Assembly (NCBI GenBank): GCA_934086315.1
Contig: CAKOHZ010000002.1
Coordinates: 62,001 to 126,000, forward strand
From: an uncultured Bacilli bacterium
Lineage (GTDB): Bacteria; Bacillota_I; Bacilli_A; RF39; UBA660
DNA: 64,000 nt
Reading direction: 5' to 3'
Position numbers and translations under genes: made by a program. The notes beneath the pieces are model-generated. The model saw nothing but the letters and a program-made list of their open reading frames with translations, was not told the origin of the DNA and searched no databases. This document shows, one piece after another, positions 8,260 to 18,621 of the stretch (position 1 is the stretch's first letter; each line of letters opens with the position of its first letter).

Positions 8260-9369
8260 CTATCCTATTCTAAATGCAGGTGATACACCTGAAGTATCAT
8301 TAGCAATACCAGCGTTACCCCAGCCACCAGTAGGAAGTACAAAGAAATAACTTTGATTATTATTAGAATATGCTGTTCTAAACCACCAATCATTGTTAGT
8401 ATTACCATATTTCTTTATAGCACCTGATGAATTATCATCAGTAACACCTAACTCTTTATAATAATCTAATTGTCTTGTTAATGAACTAGCTGTATCATAA
8501 CTATAATTCCAACCAGTATAAACTTCACCTGGAGCTAATAAATACAATTTACCAGTATTAGTAAAGTTAGCACTATCAGCATATCCTCTACCAGACACTA
8601 CAGTTGTATCTATAATTCCATCTTTCATATCTGCAGGCATTGCATTATATATTTCATTACTTAAGTAAGTATGAATTAAACTTGCAGGATATCCATTTTT
8701 ATTAGAAGATGAGCTATACATACTCTTAATACTAATAATATCAGTAAATTCTAATACAAAACCACATGCAGTTTGTGAAAATCCACTAGTAGAACATTCA
8801 CTAGGTGTAGATTTATTAGCAATTCTAATTACATGTTTTCCATAAGAACCTAAATCTATCTCCTTAGTATCTCCAACTTTATAGTTTCTATCTTTTCCAT
8901 TTCTAACTGCATCTAATATAATTTCCCAATCATCATCTTTAAATGATTTAGGTTTTTTACCACCACATTCATAATCATTTAAATTACCTTCTTCTAAGTC
9001 TTCAATTTTTAAATCTTCAACTTTTTGATCTCCTTCTAAAGTAGCTATCCACTCACCATTAGAAACTTTCATACTAGTTACATTTCCTTTATTATCTAAA
9101 ATAATACAATATTGTAACTTTTTACCAGTCATATTTAATTTAGAATCATCTTCTGAATTAATAACTTTTACTGGTTTACCATTAATAGACGATGATACAA
9201 ATTTCTTTCCAGCTTCTGAAAATACTTTCTTAGCCTCTGTTACAAACGTTTCCTTTCTAGCTTGATTAAACATATTAATTACATTTGGTAACGCTAAAAC
9301 TACCAAAATTGCAAGTATTGCTATTACCGCTAATAGCTCTACTAACGTAAAACCTTTTTTACTTTTCAC
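8260..9369 (-). CDS. Type IV prepilin-like protein with DUF6273-like C-terminal domain
   Basis: The N-terminus MKSKKGFTLVELLAVIAILA is a class III (prepilin peptidase) signal: cleavage would fall after Gly6, followed by the methylatable Phe and the hydrophobic assembly helix with Glu at +5. Residues ~30-130 form a small pilin-like region; from about 135 on, the sequence (DDWEIILDAVRNGKD, later WWFRTAYSN and the terminal VSPAFRIG) matches my memory of DUF6273, a surface domain of unknown function. I chose the GTG at 9369, which has AGGGG eight bases upstream; an in-frame TTG at 9390 is less plausible. It likely forms or caps an extracellular pilus; no pilus motor genes are in the window. Confidence 0.85.
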   Translation of the reverse strand: MKSKKGFTLVELLAVIAILAILVVLALPNVINMFNQARKETFVTEAKKVFSEAGKKFVSSSINGKPVKVINSEDDSKLNMTGKKLQYCIILDNKGNVTSMKVSNGEWIATLEGDQKVEDLKIEDLEEGNLNDYECGGKKPKSFKDDDWEIILDAVRNGKDRNYKVGDTKEIDLGSYGKHVIRIANKSTPSECSTSGFSQTACGFVLEFTDIISIKSMYSSSSNKNGYPASLIHTYLSNEIYNAMPADMKDGIIDTTVVSGRGYADSANFTNTGKLYLLAPGEVYTGWNYSYDTASSLTRQLDYYKELGVTDDNSSGAIKKYGNTNNDWWFRTAYSNNNQSYFFVLPTGGWGNAGIANDTSGVSPAFRIG

Positions 9370-9439
9370 TTTACTCACCCCTATTATCAATAATTATACT
9401 AAAACTTAGTATAAAATAAAAGCTTTTTTAACTAAATTA

Positions 9440-9463
9440 AAAAGATAACTTTTGTTATCTTTT
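9440..9463 (-). terminator. Intrinsic terminator of dtd
   Basis: Ten-base-pair stem AAAAGATAAC/GTTATCTTTT with an AAAA loop; the dtd stop codon (9455-9457) is in the 5' arm. Ends the comN-secDF-rel-dtd operon. Confidence 0.85.
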
Positions 9464-9913
9464 ATTATTAAATAATTCATTACTATCTAAAACTATTGTT
9501 ACAGGTCCATCATTATATATTTCTACCTTCATATCTGCTCCAAATATTCCAGTTTCTACATGTAATATTTCACTTAATTTTTGATTGAAAATATCATATA
9601 ACTTAGATGCCTCTTCTGGATTCATAGCATTCACAAAACTAGGTCTATTTCCTTTTTTTGTATCAGCATATAAAGTAAATTGACTAATACTAAGAATACT
9701 TCCATTAGTATCAAGTATACTAAGATTCATTTTCTCATTTTCATCTTCAAATACTCTTAAGTTAACTATTTTTTTAATCATTTTATCTACTATTTCAGGA
9801 TTATCTCCATCAGTAAAACCAACTAATGCAACATATCCTTTGTCAATCTTACCATTCACTTTTCCATCTATAGTAACTTTACTTGCTTTACTTCTCTGTA
9901 ATATTACTCTCAT
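9455..9913 (-). CDS. dtd: D-aminoacyl-tRNA deacylase
   Basis: Hydrolyses D-amino acids (and misloaded glycine) from tRNA, a chiral proofreading step. The 152-aa length is normal and both active-site motifs are present: SQFTLYADTKKGNRPSF near residue 76 and NDGPVTIVLDS near the C-terminus (the cross-subunit Gly-Pro motif, here GPVT). It overlaps the end of rel by four bases (ATGA), as expected from the dtd-rel neighbourhood in Bacillus. Confidence 0.97.
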   Translation of the reverse strand: MRVILQRSKASKVTIDGKVNGKIDKGYVALVGFTDGDNPEIVDKMIKKIVNLRVFEDENEKMNLSILDTNGSILSISQFTLYADTKKGNRPSFVNAMNPEEASKLYDIFNQKLSEILHVETGIFGADMKVEIYNDGPVTIVLDSNELFNNKR

Positions 9914-12039
9914 ATAAATACCCTTTCTACTTTAACAACACTATTTATTGCTTTAACTTCATCAATAAATAAATGTAAATCATTTATATTTTTAACTCTA
10001 CAACTTATATCATAGAATAACTCTTTATTTCTATTTATTAGATTTATTGAATCAACTATTATAGAGTCTTTAGTAGAAAGTGTAATTATTTTAAGTAGAA
10101 TATCTGATACATCATCAATATATACTTTTAATTTAGCAGTATATCTATTATCAGTACTATCTTCCCATTCAGCATCTATTATTCTTTCACTATTTAAATC
10201 TATATTAGGACAATTTTTAGAATGTATTTTAACCCCATAACCACGAGTAATATAACCTACTATATCTTCACCATAAACTGGATTACAACAAGTAGCTAAG
10301 CTACATAAAATATCGTTAGATCCAGCTATCAATATTCCATTTCCGCTCTTATTATCCTTCTTATTTAAAGTTAAAACTTTTTTCTTAGGTTCATGTACTT
10401 CAAGACGACTAAGTATTGAAGATGGTAAATATTTAAGTGTAGCTATTGAAAAATATATATCATCTAAATCCTTAGTACCAAGACTATTATTTAGTTTTTC
10501 AACATTCTCATCAGTTATTATATCATTAATATCAACGTTCTTTTTCTTGCACTCATTTGATAACATCTCATGACCAAGAGCTATATATTTTTCTCTTTCT
10601 TTTTTATAGAAATATGATTTTATTCTTGATTTAGCTGCTTCAGTTTTAACTATCTTTAACCATCCTTTAGATGGAGCATGGCCTTTTTGAGTAATAAGTT
10701 CTACCATATCACCATCTTTAAGTTCATGATCTAATTTTACCATTTTTGAGTTTACTAAAACGCCTGTTGTGGTATTACCTACTTCACTATGTATTTTATA
10801 TGCAAAATCTATTGGTGTAGCACCAGCAGGTAACTCAATTATATCTCCTTTAGGAGTATATACATATATTTCATTTCTTTTAAGTTCTTCTTTTATATTA
10901 CCGAAAAACTCCATATTTTGTTCTATATCATTTACTTCTACAAGTACACGGAATTGTTCTAGAATATGATCTAAATTATTTTTAACACTTCCATCTATCT
11001 TTTCTTTATAACTCCAGTGAGAAGCAACACCCTTCTCAGCTATTTCATCCATTTCATGAGTACGTACTTGTACTTCATAAATTCTCTTATCTTCTCCATA
11101 AACTGTAGTATGTAAACTTTGATATAGATTTGGTTTTGGATTTGCTATATAATCTTTAAATCTATTTGGTACTGGTTGATATTTACTTTGTACAAGACCT
11201 ATTACTCTATAACAATCTTCTACTGTATCTACTAAAACTCTAAGTCCTAATAAATCATATATATCTTCCCATCTCTTACCATTTTTAAGTTTATTATATA
11301 TACCACGAACACTCTTAACACGACTAAGTATTTCATACTTTATATTGTGGTGATCAAGTATTTGCATTATTTCATACTTCATCTTAGCAAGACTTTTTTC
11401 AAGTTCTACTTTATCAGCATTTATTCTATCAAGTACTTTATTATATTGTTCTGTCTCACTATATTGAAGACACAAGTCTTCCATTTCACTCTTCATCTTT
11501 TTCATACCAAGTCTATGAGCTATTGGTATATATATATTTTGTGTTTCATCTATTATATATTTTTGATGTTCTTTATCATGAACTTTTAATGTTCTAAGAT
11601 TATGAAGTCTATCAGCAAATTTAATAAATAGTGTTGCAGGATTTTCAGAAAGTCCAACTATTATTCTTCTATATTTTTCTGGATTATTAACCTTAAATGT
11701 TTGCTTAAGGTTACTTATCTTAGTAATAGAATTTACTATATTAGCGCTTTCTGTTCCAAACATTTCTTCTACTTCTTCATAAGTCATTTTACCTAGTGTT
11801 ATTGCTTCATGTATTAATGCACAAGCAATAGTTACTGGATCCATCTTTAAATCTGCTAATATATAAGCAACATTTATTGGATGGTATATATAGTCTTCAC
11901 CAGTTTCTCTTTTCATTCCAGCATATACTATCTTAGCTTGTTCATAATACTTATTAATAAACTCAATATACTCAGGAGCCATATAAGTCTTTAAAACATC
12001 AACTAAATCTTCATAACTATAATTTTTTATGGTATCCAC
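9910..12039 (-). CDS. rel: Long RSH (p)ppGpp synthetase with a degenerate hydrolase site
   Basis: RelA/SpoT family: HD, synthetase, TGS and C-terminal ACT regions in 709 aa. Synthetase residues are intact (R-x-K at the start of the domain, DLLGLRV, NRFKDYIANPK, YQSLHTTV, and the catalytic Glu in YEVQVRT). In the HD domain His53, His77 and the ADRLHN aspartate (143) remain, but the HDxxED motif reads H77-E-A-I-T-L: the metal-ligand Asp is Glu and the catalytic Glu-Asp pair is Thr-Leu. Knowledge of the Streptococcus Rel structure says that pair is needed for hydrolysis, so I infer a synthetase-only enzyme. The start is GTG at 12039 with GAGGG very close upstream. In operon with secDF and dtd. 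Confidence 0.95.
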   Translation of the reverse strand: MDTIKNYSYEDLVDVLKTYMAPEYIEFINKYYEQAKIVYAGMKRETGEDYIYHPINVAYILADLKMDPVTIACALIHEAITLGKMTYEEVEEMFGTESANIVNSITKISNLKQTFKVNNPEKYRRIIVGLSENPATLFIKFADRLHNLRTLKVHDKEHQKYIIDETQNIYIPIAHRLGMKKMKSEMEDLCLQYSETEQYNKVLDRINADKVELEKSLAKMKYEIMQILDHHNIKYEILSRVKSVRGIYNKLKNGKRWEDIYDLLGLRVLVDTVEDCYRVIGLVQSKYQPVPNRFKDYIANPKPNLYQSLHTTVYGEDKRIYEVQVRTHEMDEIAEKGVASHWSYKEKIDGSVKNNLDHILEQFRVLVEVNDIEQNMEFFGNIKEELKRNEIYVYTPKGDIIELPAGATPIDFAYKIHSEVGNTTTGVLVNSKMVKLDHELKDGDMVELITQKGHAPSKGWLKIVKTEAAKSRIKSYFYKKEREKYIALGHEMLSNECKKKNVDINDIITDENVEKLNNSLGTKDLDDIYFSIATLKYLPSSILSRLEVHEPKKKVLTLNKKDNKSGNGILIAGSNDILCSLATCCNPVYGEDIVGYITRGYGVKIHSKNCPNIDLNSERIIDAEWEDSTDNRYTAKLKVYIDDVSDILLKIITLSTKDSIIVDSINLINRNKELFYDISCRVKNINDLHLFIDEVKAINSVVKVERVFI

Positions 12040-12046
12040 TTCCCTC

Positions 12047-14272
12047 TTAACTATTAATACCTTTTATTTTTAATTCTTCTACTTCATCATCATCTTCATC
12101 AGGTCTATTTTGACTTCTTCTTTCAAGTGCCATCCATACCCTAGGACCTATTAATAATGATGATATACTACCAGCTACAAGTCCAATTAATATTGATACA
12201 TTAAATGTATAAATATCATTAAGTCCTACACATAGTAATATAACTACTGCAGCTATTGTAGTAATACTTGTCCATACATTTCTAGACATAGTTTCATTAG
12301 AAGAACTATTAATAAGTTTATTCATTTCTTCATCTGTAAGTATCTTTTTATTTCTATATAATTTTTTTCTATTTTCTCTTATTCTATCAAATACTACTAT
12401 AGTATCATTTATAGAATAACCTATTATTGTAAGTAATGATGCTACTATTATAAAATCTACTGGAATATTGAATATAACAAACATAGAAAGTATTATTAAC
12501 ACATCATGACATAGCATAAGAATTCCACTTACTGCATAATTGAAATTAAAACGTATTGCTATATATATGATTATTGCTATTAAAGAATATATTAATGATT
12601 TAATAGCATTCTTAGTTAAATTATTAGTAACAAGAGTACTAATTTCACTCATAGATGTTTCTATTCCCATATCCTTTAATTCATTTTTAACTTTAGTAGT
12701 ATCTTCATCACTAAGAATATCATTTAATTTAATATATCCTTCAGTCTTACCACCAACATAATAGTCATATCCTCTAACATCATAATCTTTTAACATAGTA
12801 GTTAATTTATCAAAATCAATATCTTCACTTGAAGATAAATTTATATTAGTTCCACCAGTAAAATCTACTCCAAAGTTAAATCCACGTACTAATGCAAATG
12901 CAATTCCTATCGCAATTATTGCAATTGCTGCCATAATTGGTTTCTTAGCAAATTTAACATAATCAAAGTTATGTACATCTTTTATTTTACCAACGAATAA
13001 TTTTTCTTTTCCTATAAATGCTTTACTCTTAACAAACATTCCTTGTATTACACGATATAAAATTACTGTAGTAAATACAGTTACAAATATAGTAATTATT
13101 AACATAGTAGCAAATCCTTTAACACTACTTTCACCAAATAAGTAAAGAACTATACCAGCTATTAATGTAGTAATATTAGCATCTATTATAGCAACTAAAC
13201 TACTCTTATTTGCTTCATTATAAGCAGCAACTAATTTATTACCTTTTCTAAGTTCATCTTTAATTCTGTCATTAGATATTATTATTGAATCTACTGCCAT
13301 ACCTATACCAAGTACTAAAGCAGCTATTCCAGTTAATGTAAGTACTCCACCTACTGCATTAAATATTAAGAATACTAGTACTGAATATAGAAGCAAACAA
13401 ATACTACCTATTACTCCACTAAATCTATATTTAAATATAAGTATTAATGACACTACTACAAATGTAATAACGCCAGCTATGCCAGTCTTAGTAATAGTTT
13501 CACTACCAAATGATGGTGAAACACTCTTAGGTGTAGCTTCTTCTGTTAATTTAGTTGGAAGACTACCACTATTAATTAAGTCAACTAATGCTTGTGCTTC
13601 TTCTTTAGTAAAGTTTCCTTCTATTACAACTTCACTACTACTAAGTCCTTCACTAACACTAGCAGCACTAATACATTTCATATTTCCATCTTTACCACAA
13701 TTATCTTTTGAATCATTATATGAATCAGTTCCTTCAGTAAAGTCAAGCCATGTAATCATCAAATTCTCACCATTACTTCTCTTAGATAAAGAATTTGTTA
13801 CATCATAAAACTTAGCTGTATCTTTAATATCTAATTTAACCTGATATTGAAAAGTCTTACTATTTTGGCTTAAAGAAGCACCATTGTGTCCAAGAATTTC
13901 ACTTGTCATAAGTAAGTTATCATTTACATCTCTAAATGAAAGTACTGCAGTAGTACTAATTCTTTGTCTTGCTTCTTCCTCACTAGATACACCAGGAAGT
14001 TGTATTCTAATTAAGTTATCACCTTCAAAACTTATAACAGGCTCACTTACTCCTAAACTATCAATTCTATCAACTATAGCTTTATAAGTCTTATCTAAAT
14101 CATCTTGAGTTAACTCATCATCTTTATTAAGTGGTTCAATATTATAAAGTATTTCAAATCCACCTTGTAAATCTATTCCATAATGAATAGACTTAAGTGT
14201 TGGTTTTATAAGTAATAAACAACCAACAACAAACACTACCAATATACTAATTGGTTTAATTATTTTCTTCAT
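12047..14272 (-). CDS. secDF: Fused protein translocase subunit SecDF
   Basis: Single-chain SecD-SecF as in Bacillus; uses the proton gradient to help pull exported proteins out of SecYEG. In 741 aa I see: TM1 (residues 5-25), the large extracytoplasmic P1 region with GIDLQGGFEILY, the SecD five-helix block with VLGIGMAVDSIIISNDRIKDE near 325-345, then SecF starting with GVDFTGGTN near 473 and its helix block with YSINDTIVVFDRIRENR. It starts on the comN stop (TAATG), so the two are coupled. Confidence 0.97.
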   Translation of the reverse strand: MKKIIKPISILVVFVVGCLLLIKPTLKSIHYGIDLQGGFEILYNIEPLNKDDELTQDDLDKTYKAIVDRIDSLGVSEPVISFEGDNLIRIQLPGVSSEEEARQRISTTAVLSFRDVNDNLLMTSEILGHNGASLSQNSKTFQYQVKLDIKDTAKFYDVTNSLSKRSNGENLMITWLDFTEGTDSYNDSKDNCGKDGNMKCISAASVSEGLSSSEVVIEGNFTKEEAQALVDLINSGSLPTKLTEEATPKSVSPSFGSETITKTGIAGVITFVVVSLILIFKYRFSGVIGSICLLLYSVLVFLIFNAVGGVLTLTGIAALVLGIGMAVDSIIISNDRIKDELRKGNKLVAAYNEANKSSLVAIIDANITTLIAGIVLYLFGESSVKGFATMLIITIFVTVFTTVILYRVIQGMFVKSKAFIGKEKLFVGKIKDVHNFDYVKFAKKPIMAAIAIIAIGIAFALVRGFNFGVDFTGGTNINLSSSEDIDFDKLTTMLKDYDVRGYDYYVGGKTEGYIKLNDILSDEDTTKVKNELKDMGIETSMSEISTLVTNNLTKNAIKSLIYSLIAIIIYIAIRFNFNYAVSGILMLCHDVLIILSMFVIFNIPVDFIIVASLLTIIGYSINDTIVVFDRIRENRKKLYRNKKILTDEEMNKLINSSSNETMSRNVWTSITTIAAVVILLCVGLNDIYTFNVSILIGLVAGSISSLLIGPRVWMALERRSQNRPDEDDDEVEELKIKGINS

Positions 14273-14562
14273 TAAAGCATCTCCTCATCAACATTATCAT
14301 CTCTTGTTTTTAATTTTTTCATCTTATCCATAACATAATCATTAAGCTTATAGTTATCAGCATATAATATATCACTTATAAGATCATGAAGTTGTAAATC
14401 TCTTTTAGTCTTCCATGTACTATTAACTAAATAATTCCATACATCTTTTTCTGTTATATATTTAAAGCCTAAATTTCTTAGTTCTTTAACTTTAGAATAT
14501 AACGCTGGAAGTACTCTATCATATAATTCTTTAGCACTTTTAAATTCTATAGGATTATTCAT
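14272..14562 (-). CDS. comN: ComN-like post-transcriptional regulator
   Basis: Belongs to the Post_transc_reg family (Bacillus ComN, formerly YrzD), 96 aa versus 98 in Bacillus. The pattern LPALYSKVKELRNLGF, then VWNYL and W-K in the middle and LHDLISDILYADNY near the end is typical. In B. subtilis ComN affects comE mRNA and binds the DivIVA pathway; the role here is unknown. ATG at 14562 is chosen because GGTGGTGA lies upstream; the longer start at 14577 overlaps this site. Same position next to secDF as in Bacillus. Confidence 0.85.
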   Translation of the reverse strand: MNNPIEFKSAKELYDRVLPALYSKVKELRNLGFKYITEKDVWNYLVNSTWKTKRDLQLHDLISDILYADNYKLNDYVMDKMKKLKTRDDNVDEEML

Positions 14563-14600
14563 AAACTTCACCACCATAATTATACAATAATCGCTAAAAA

Positions 14601-14621
14601 AAAGAAACTAAAATAGTTTCT
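14601..14621 (-). terminator. Second terminator after prepilin C
   Basis: Stem AGAAACTA/TAGTTTCT followed by eight U residues on the minus strand, about 20 bases beyond a first palindromic hairpin. Insulates comN-secDF from the prepilin gene. Confidence 0.85.
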
Positions 14622-14641
14622 CATTTATATTATTTAAATTA

Positions 14642-14665
14642 AATAGACTAGAATTCTAGTCTATT
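14642..14665 (-). terminator. Palindromic hairpin at prepilin C stop
   Basis: Perfect 24-base palindrome built on AATAGACTAG and an EcoRI-like GAATTC centre; the TAG stop (14661-14663) lies in the 5' arm. A weak U/A tract follows, then a stronger hairpin at 14601. Confidence 0.7.
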
Positions 14666-16544
14666 TAACATTTGCTATTTTATTAGTAAGTAAAGTTTTA
14701 GCTTCAGTAGCAGAATTAACAGTTAATACATTACTATTAGTTAGTCCTAATCCTGATACACTATAATTATTATTTTCACTTATTTCAGCAATATGATTTA
14801 ATGCTTTAAAATAAGTAGTATATTCTATATTATATTCTTCTCTATTACTTGCATCAGCACCAAGAGATTTATCAGCAATTTCAAGCATTGTATTTAGAAT
14901 ATTTTTAACAACACCAGCAACACAACTTGTATTAGTACATTCCACAAAACTAACTATTTTTTCAGTATTACTTATATTAGCATTTATACTAACTAAATTT
15001 AAATTCATTTTTCTTTGATAATCACTAATTATCTTTGTTGCAGTAGCATTTGCCATTGAACAACTAATACTATTTAAATTAGCATCACTTACATCATATA
15101 ATAAATAATCTTTATAGAAATCTTTGTTTTTTAATATTTCAATTGAATTAAATGAAACAGTATTTTTCATACCTTCTATTGATGCATTTAAAGCATTAAG
15201 TTCGTTATTAATAGATTTTACATCTCCATCACTAGTACTATTAGCACATGCTGCAATTAATTCATTTTGACGTTCAGTCATATTAATTATTTCACGAATA
15301 GCACTTTTAGCATTTTGATACATAGCAATTTGATCACGCCAAATTGCTGTAGAAGATAAATCTTTATTTAAATTATTTTTTATATAGTTATTAGCCTCTT
15401 GATATACTTTTTTACTATTATCTTTAGTTAAAATATCTTTTCCATTTGGGAATATAGCATTTTTACTTACAGAATTATCTTTCATATTTTCAGCAAAGAA
15501 ATCAAGATCTTCAAATAATTTTTGAACTTCTAAATTTAAAGCTATTAAATCATCTTCACGATAAGTATTTGCATAAGCAGTATTATATGAAAGATCATAT
15601 ATTCTAGCAACTACTGTTTTAACAACTTCTAATTTACAACTATTATCTTTGCATTTTTTAAATTTTTGTTTATATTCTATTGAGTTTTGTTCAGCACCTA
15701 AATATGATCTAAAATAACTAACATTTCTAATTGCTTCACGTATAATGTCTATATCTTTTTCATAATCACTATAAGTTAATTGATCTACTTTTAAACCAGC
15801 AGCACTAGCAATTCTAACTACATATTCGCCAGTTAATTCATTTTTTTCATGAAGTAAGTATGAACCTAAATATTTGAAGTTATAATAATCTTCAATCTTT
15901 TTAAGACGTTCTAACATTTCTTTTTTGATAGCTTCTCTTTGAGCATTATCGTTAGTTTCATTAGCTGCACTAACAGCTAATTCCATTTCTTTTTGTAATA
16001 TTGAATGTATTTCATTTAATTGGTCTTCCATAAGTTGAATATAATATATATCATCATTTACTTTTATATTACATCTAGCATATCTTCCTGGATTAAGTGA
16101 TTCATCAGTTACATAATTATATTCACCTGTATCACTATCTCCACAATATAAATAAGTTTTAGCATCTGTATATAATCCAGTTTTAGGATCTCTATCATAG
16201 ATTACAACACCTTGACATGTATCCTTTTTGAATTTAACAGTTTTGCTTACATAAGAATCATTTGATGCTTGTAAATCACTTAAACAAACATATTTTTCAT
16301 CTTTATAGTTAGTTTCTTCATAACTAGTAGGACAATTAAGTTTGTCATCAACTTTAGAATTACAATGATCTTCTAAATATAAATTAGCAGCATCCTTAAT
16401 ATTGTTCTCTTGAACAACCATTTCTTTTAATACGCCTTCATTATAAATTTTTATGGCGTTTGGTACAGCTATTAAAGCTAATAAACCAAGTATTGCTATT
16501 ACAGCTAGCAACTCAATTAGTGTAAAACCTTTTCTACTTTTCAT
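14661..16544 (-). CDS. Prepilin with flagellin D1-like repeats, copy C
   Basis: 627 aa. Class III signal MKSRKGFTLIELLAVIAILG (cleavage after Gly6), then a Cys-rich pilin-type head with six cysteines (about 60-160). The rest resembles flagellin D1: HSILQKEMELAVSAANETND followed by IKKEMLERLKKIEDYYN (N-side helices), LTGEYVVR and YFRSYLGAEQNS (C-side LGAxQN helix), then a second round with NAKSAIREIINMTERQNEL, ANSTSDGD and SLNASIE/FNS elements. The D0 ends of flagellin are absent. Diverged relative to copies A and B. Own promoter and terminators. Probably an exported, pilus-type filament subunit; assembly machinery is not in view. Confidence 0.9.
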   Translation of the reverse strand: MKSRKGFTLIELLAVIAILGLLALIAVPNAIKIYNEGVLKEMVVQENNIKDAANLYLEDHCNSKVDDKLNCPTSYEETNYKDEKYVCLSDLQASNDSYVSKTVKFKKDTCQGVVIYDRDPKTGLYTDAKTYLYCGDSDTGEYNYVTDESLNPGRYARCNIKVNDDIYYIQLMEDQLNEIHSILQKEMELAVSAANETNDNAQREAIKKEMLERLKKIEDYYNFKYLGSYLLHEKNELTGEYVVRIASAAGLKVDQLTYSDYEKDIDIIREAIRNVSYFRSYLGAEQNSIEYKQKFKKCKDNSCKLEVVKTVVARIYDLSYNTAYANTYREDDLIALNLEVQKLFEDLDFFAENMKDNSVSKNAIFPNGKDILTKDNSKKVYQEANNYIKNNLNKDLSSTAIWRDQIAMYQNAKSAIREIINMTERQNELIAACANSTSDGDVKSINNELNALNASIEGMKNTVSFNSIEILKNKDFYKDYLLYDVSDANLNSISCSMANATATKIISDYQRKMNLNLVSINANISNTEKIVSFVECTNTSCVAGVVKNILNTMLEIADKSLGADASNREEYNIEYTTYFKALNHIAEISENNNYSVSGLGLTNSNVLTVNSATEAKTLLTNKIANVK

Positions 16545-16590
16545 AAATTACCTTCCTTTTACTATCTTTCCTATCATATTTTACATTACT

Positions 16591-16619
16591 ATTATAACAA
16601 TAATTTTTATATTTGTGAA
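16591..16619 (-). promoter_or_regulatory. Promoter of prepilin C
   Basis: TTCACA, 17-base spacer ending TGT, TATAAT on the minus strand; same layout and surrounding bases as the promoters of copies A and B. Confidence 0.75.
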
Positions 16620-16664
16620 CACTAATTTTAAATAAAGTAAATTTTCAAATTGTATAAATTAAAA

Positions 16665-16682
16665 AGACTAGATAACTAGTCT
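16665..16682 (-). terminator. Terminator at prepilin B stop
   Basis: Stem AGACTAG/CTAGTCT, loop TTAT, then UUUUUAAUUU on the minus strand. The TAG stop of the gene contributes to the 5' arm. Confidence 0.85.
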
Positions 16683-18585
16683 ATTTAATACTTGAAATTT
16701 TACTACTTAATAGTGTTTTAGCAGCACTAGCTGACTCACTAGTTAATATATTAGTATTTCTAAGTCCTAAAGAAGTTGAACTATAACTACTATTTTCACT
16801 TATTATTGCTATATGATCTAATACTTTAAAGTAAGCAGTATATTCTAAATTTAATGATTCTCTATCGTCATCAGTATTAGTTTCATTCATCGACATATTA
16901 GCACGTTCGATCATAACACTTAAAATATTTTTAACTATCTTAGCAGAGCATCCATCGCCAAAACAATCTGTAAAACTATCTAGGTATTCTGCTTTATTCA
17001 TATTAGCACCTAAGCTAGAAAGATTTAAGGCAACCTTTTTCATATAATCTTTAATTATCTTATCAGAAGCAACAGGTGAATTACAATCAATCTTTTTTAA
17101 ATTTTCATCACTTATATCATACAACAAGTATTCACTATAAAATCCTTTATCTTTTAGTATTCCAATTTCATTAAAAGCTGTCTGATCTTTTATCCTATCA
17201 ATTTCAGCTATTAATTGACCTAATTCATTATTGATAGCTGCTCTATCACTTGCAGTGTTTGTATCGTTACCACATTGAGTTATTAATTCATTTTGACGTT
17301 GAACTATTTGAAATACTTCATCAATAGCACCAGTCGCAGTTTGGTACATAGAAACTTCATCTAACCAAGTACTTGTTCCAGATAAATCTCTTTTAGTTCC
17401 TTTTGCCTTCAAATATTTATTTGCATCTTCATATACTTTTACACCATTTACCATGGTTAATGTATTTTTTCCATTAGGGAATATTGCATCTTTACTTACT
17501 GAATTATCACCCATAGTTTCAGCAAAAGTATTAAAATTCTTAAATAATGCTTGAACCTCTAAGTCAATAACAATTCTATCAAAATCAGAATAAGTAATTC
17601 CATAGCCAACTCTATAAGATAATTCATATATTCTACTAACCATGTCATTTACTACACCAAGACGACAGTTTTTATCATTACCGCACTTTTTAAAATTTTG
17701 TCTATACTCATACGCATTTTGTTCAGCACCTAAATATGATCTAAAATACCTTACTGTTTTAATAGCATCATTTACAATTCCTTTATAATTTTCAAACTCT
17801 TCTACAGTAGTACCACTTCCTACATTGTTAAGTTTTAAGCCACTAGTGCTAGCATCCCTAACAACATATTTACCTGTTAAATCATTATTTTCATGAAACA
17901 AATAAGCGTCCAAATAATTAAAATCATAAATTTTATTTATTTCTGCATTAAGTTGTTTTAATTCTTTATTTATTGCTTCTCTATCAGCAATAGTATTTGT
18001 ATCATTAGCACCTTGATAAACTAATTCATATTCTCTTTGAAGAATTGAATGTGTTTGAAATAGTTGTTCTTGCATAAGTTGAATGTAATATATATCATTA
18101 TTTACTTTTATATTACATCTAGCATATCTCCCAGGATTCAAGTCTTCATCTGTTACATAATTGTACTCTCCTGTATCACCATTTCCACAATACAAATAAG
18201 TTTTAGCATCTGTATATAATCCAGTTTCACGATCCCTATCATAAACTATAACACCTTGACAAGTGTCACTTTTAAACTTGACATCATTAATATAATTGTC
18301 ATTTGCTGCTTGTAAATCACTTAAACAAACAAACTTTTCATCATTATAATTTGCATATTCATAACTAGAAGGACATACAGAATCTTCATCTAATTTAGAA
18401 TTACAATGATCCTCCAAGTACAAATTAGCAGCATCTTTAATATTGTTCTCTTGAACAAGCATTTCTTTTAAAACCCCACTATTATAAACTTTAATAATAT
18501 TTGGCACAGCTATTATTACTAATATGGCCATAATTGCAACTACCGCTAGCAACTCTACTAACGTAAAACCATTTCTACTTTTCAT
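16681..18585 (-). CDS. Prepilin with flagellin D1-like repeats, copy B
   Basis: 634 aa, same plan as its neighbours: class III signal MKSRNGFTLVELLAVVAIMA, Cys-rich head, then two rounds of flagellin-like helices. The clearest match of the window is here, near residue 410: MYQTATGAIDEVFQIVQRQN followed by ELITQCGNDTNTASDRAAIN, then ELGQLIAEIDRIKDQTAFNE, which follows the flagellin N-side D1 consensus almost position by position. The first round has ANDTNTIADREAINKEL, and the C-side motif AIKTVRYFRSYLGAEQNA. A third N-like unit near the end carries NETNTDDDRESLN and then TSLGLRN. The ribosome site is a single AAAGG; copies A and C carry a second one. Function inferred as a filament subunit. 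Confidence 0.92.
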   Translation of the reverse strand: MKSRNGFTLVELLAVVAIMAILVIIAVPNIIKVYNSGVLKEMLVQENNIKDAANLYLEDHCNSKLDEDSVCPSSYEYANYNDEKFVCLSDLQAANDNYINDVKFKSDTCQGVIVYDRDRETGLYTDAKTYLYCGNGDTGEYNYVTDEDLNPGRYARCNIKVNNDIYYIQLMQEQLFQTHSILQREYELVYQGANDTNTIADREAINKELKQLNAEINKIYDFNYLDAYLFHENNDLTGKYVVRDASTSGLKLNNVGSGTTVEEFENYKGIVNDAIKTVRYFRSYLGAEQNAYEYRQNFKKCGNDKNCRLGVVNDMVSRIYELSYRVGYGITYSDFDRIVIDLEVQALFKNFNTFAETMGDNSVSKDAIFPNGKNTLTMVNGVKVYEDANKYLKAKGTKRDLSGTSTWLDEVSMYQTATGAIDEVFQIVQRQNELITQCGNDTNTASDRAAINNELGQLIAEIDRIKDQTAFNEIGILKDKGFYSEYLLYDISDENLKKIDCNSPVASDKIIKDYMKKVALNLSSLGANMNKAEYLDSFTDCFGDGCSAKIVKNILSVMIERANMSMNETNTDDDRESLNLEYTAYFKVLDHIAIISENSSYSSTSLGLRNTNILTSESASAAKTLLSSKISSIK

Positions 18586-18621
18586 TTTTTTACTACCTTT
18601 CCTATCTTATTTTATAATAAC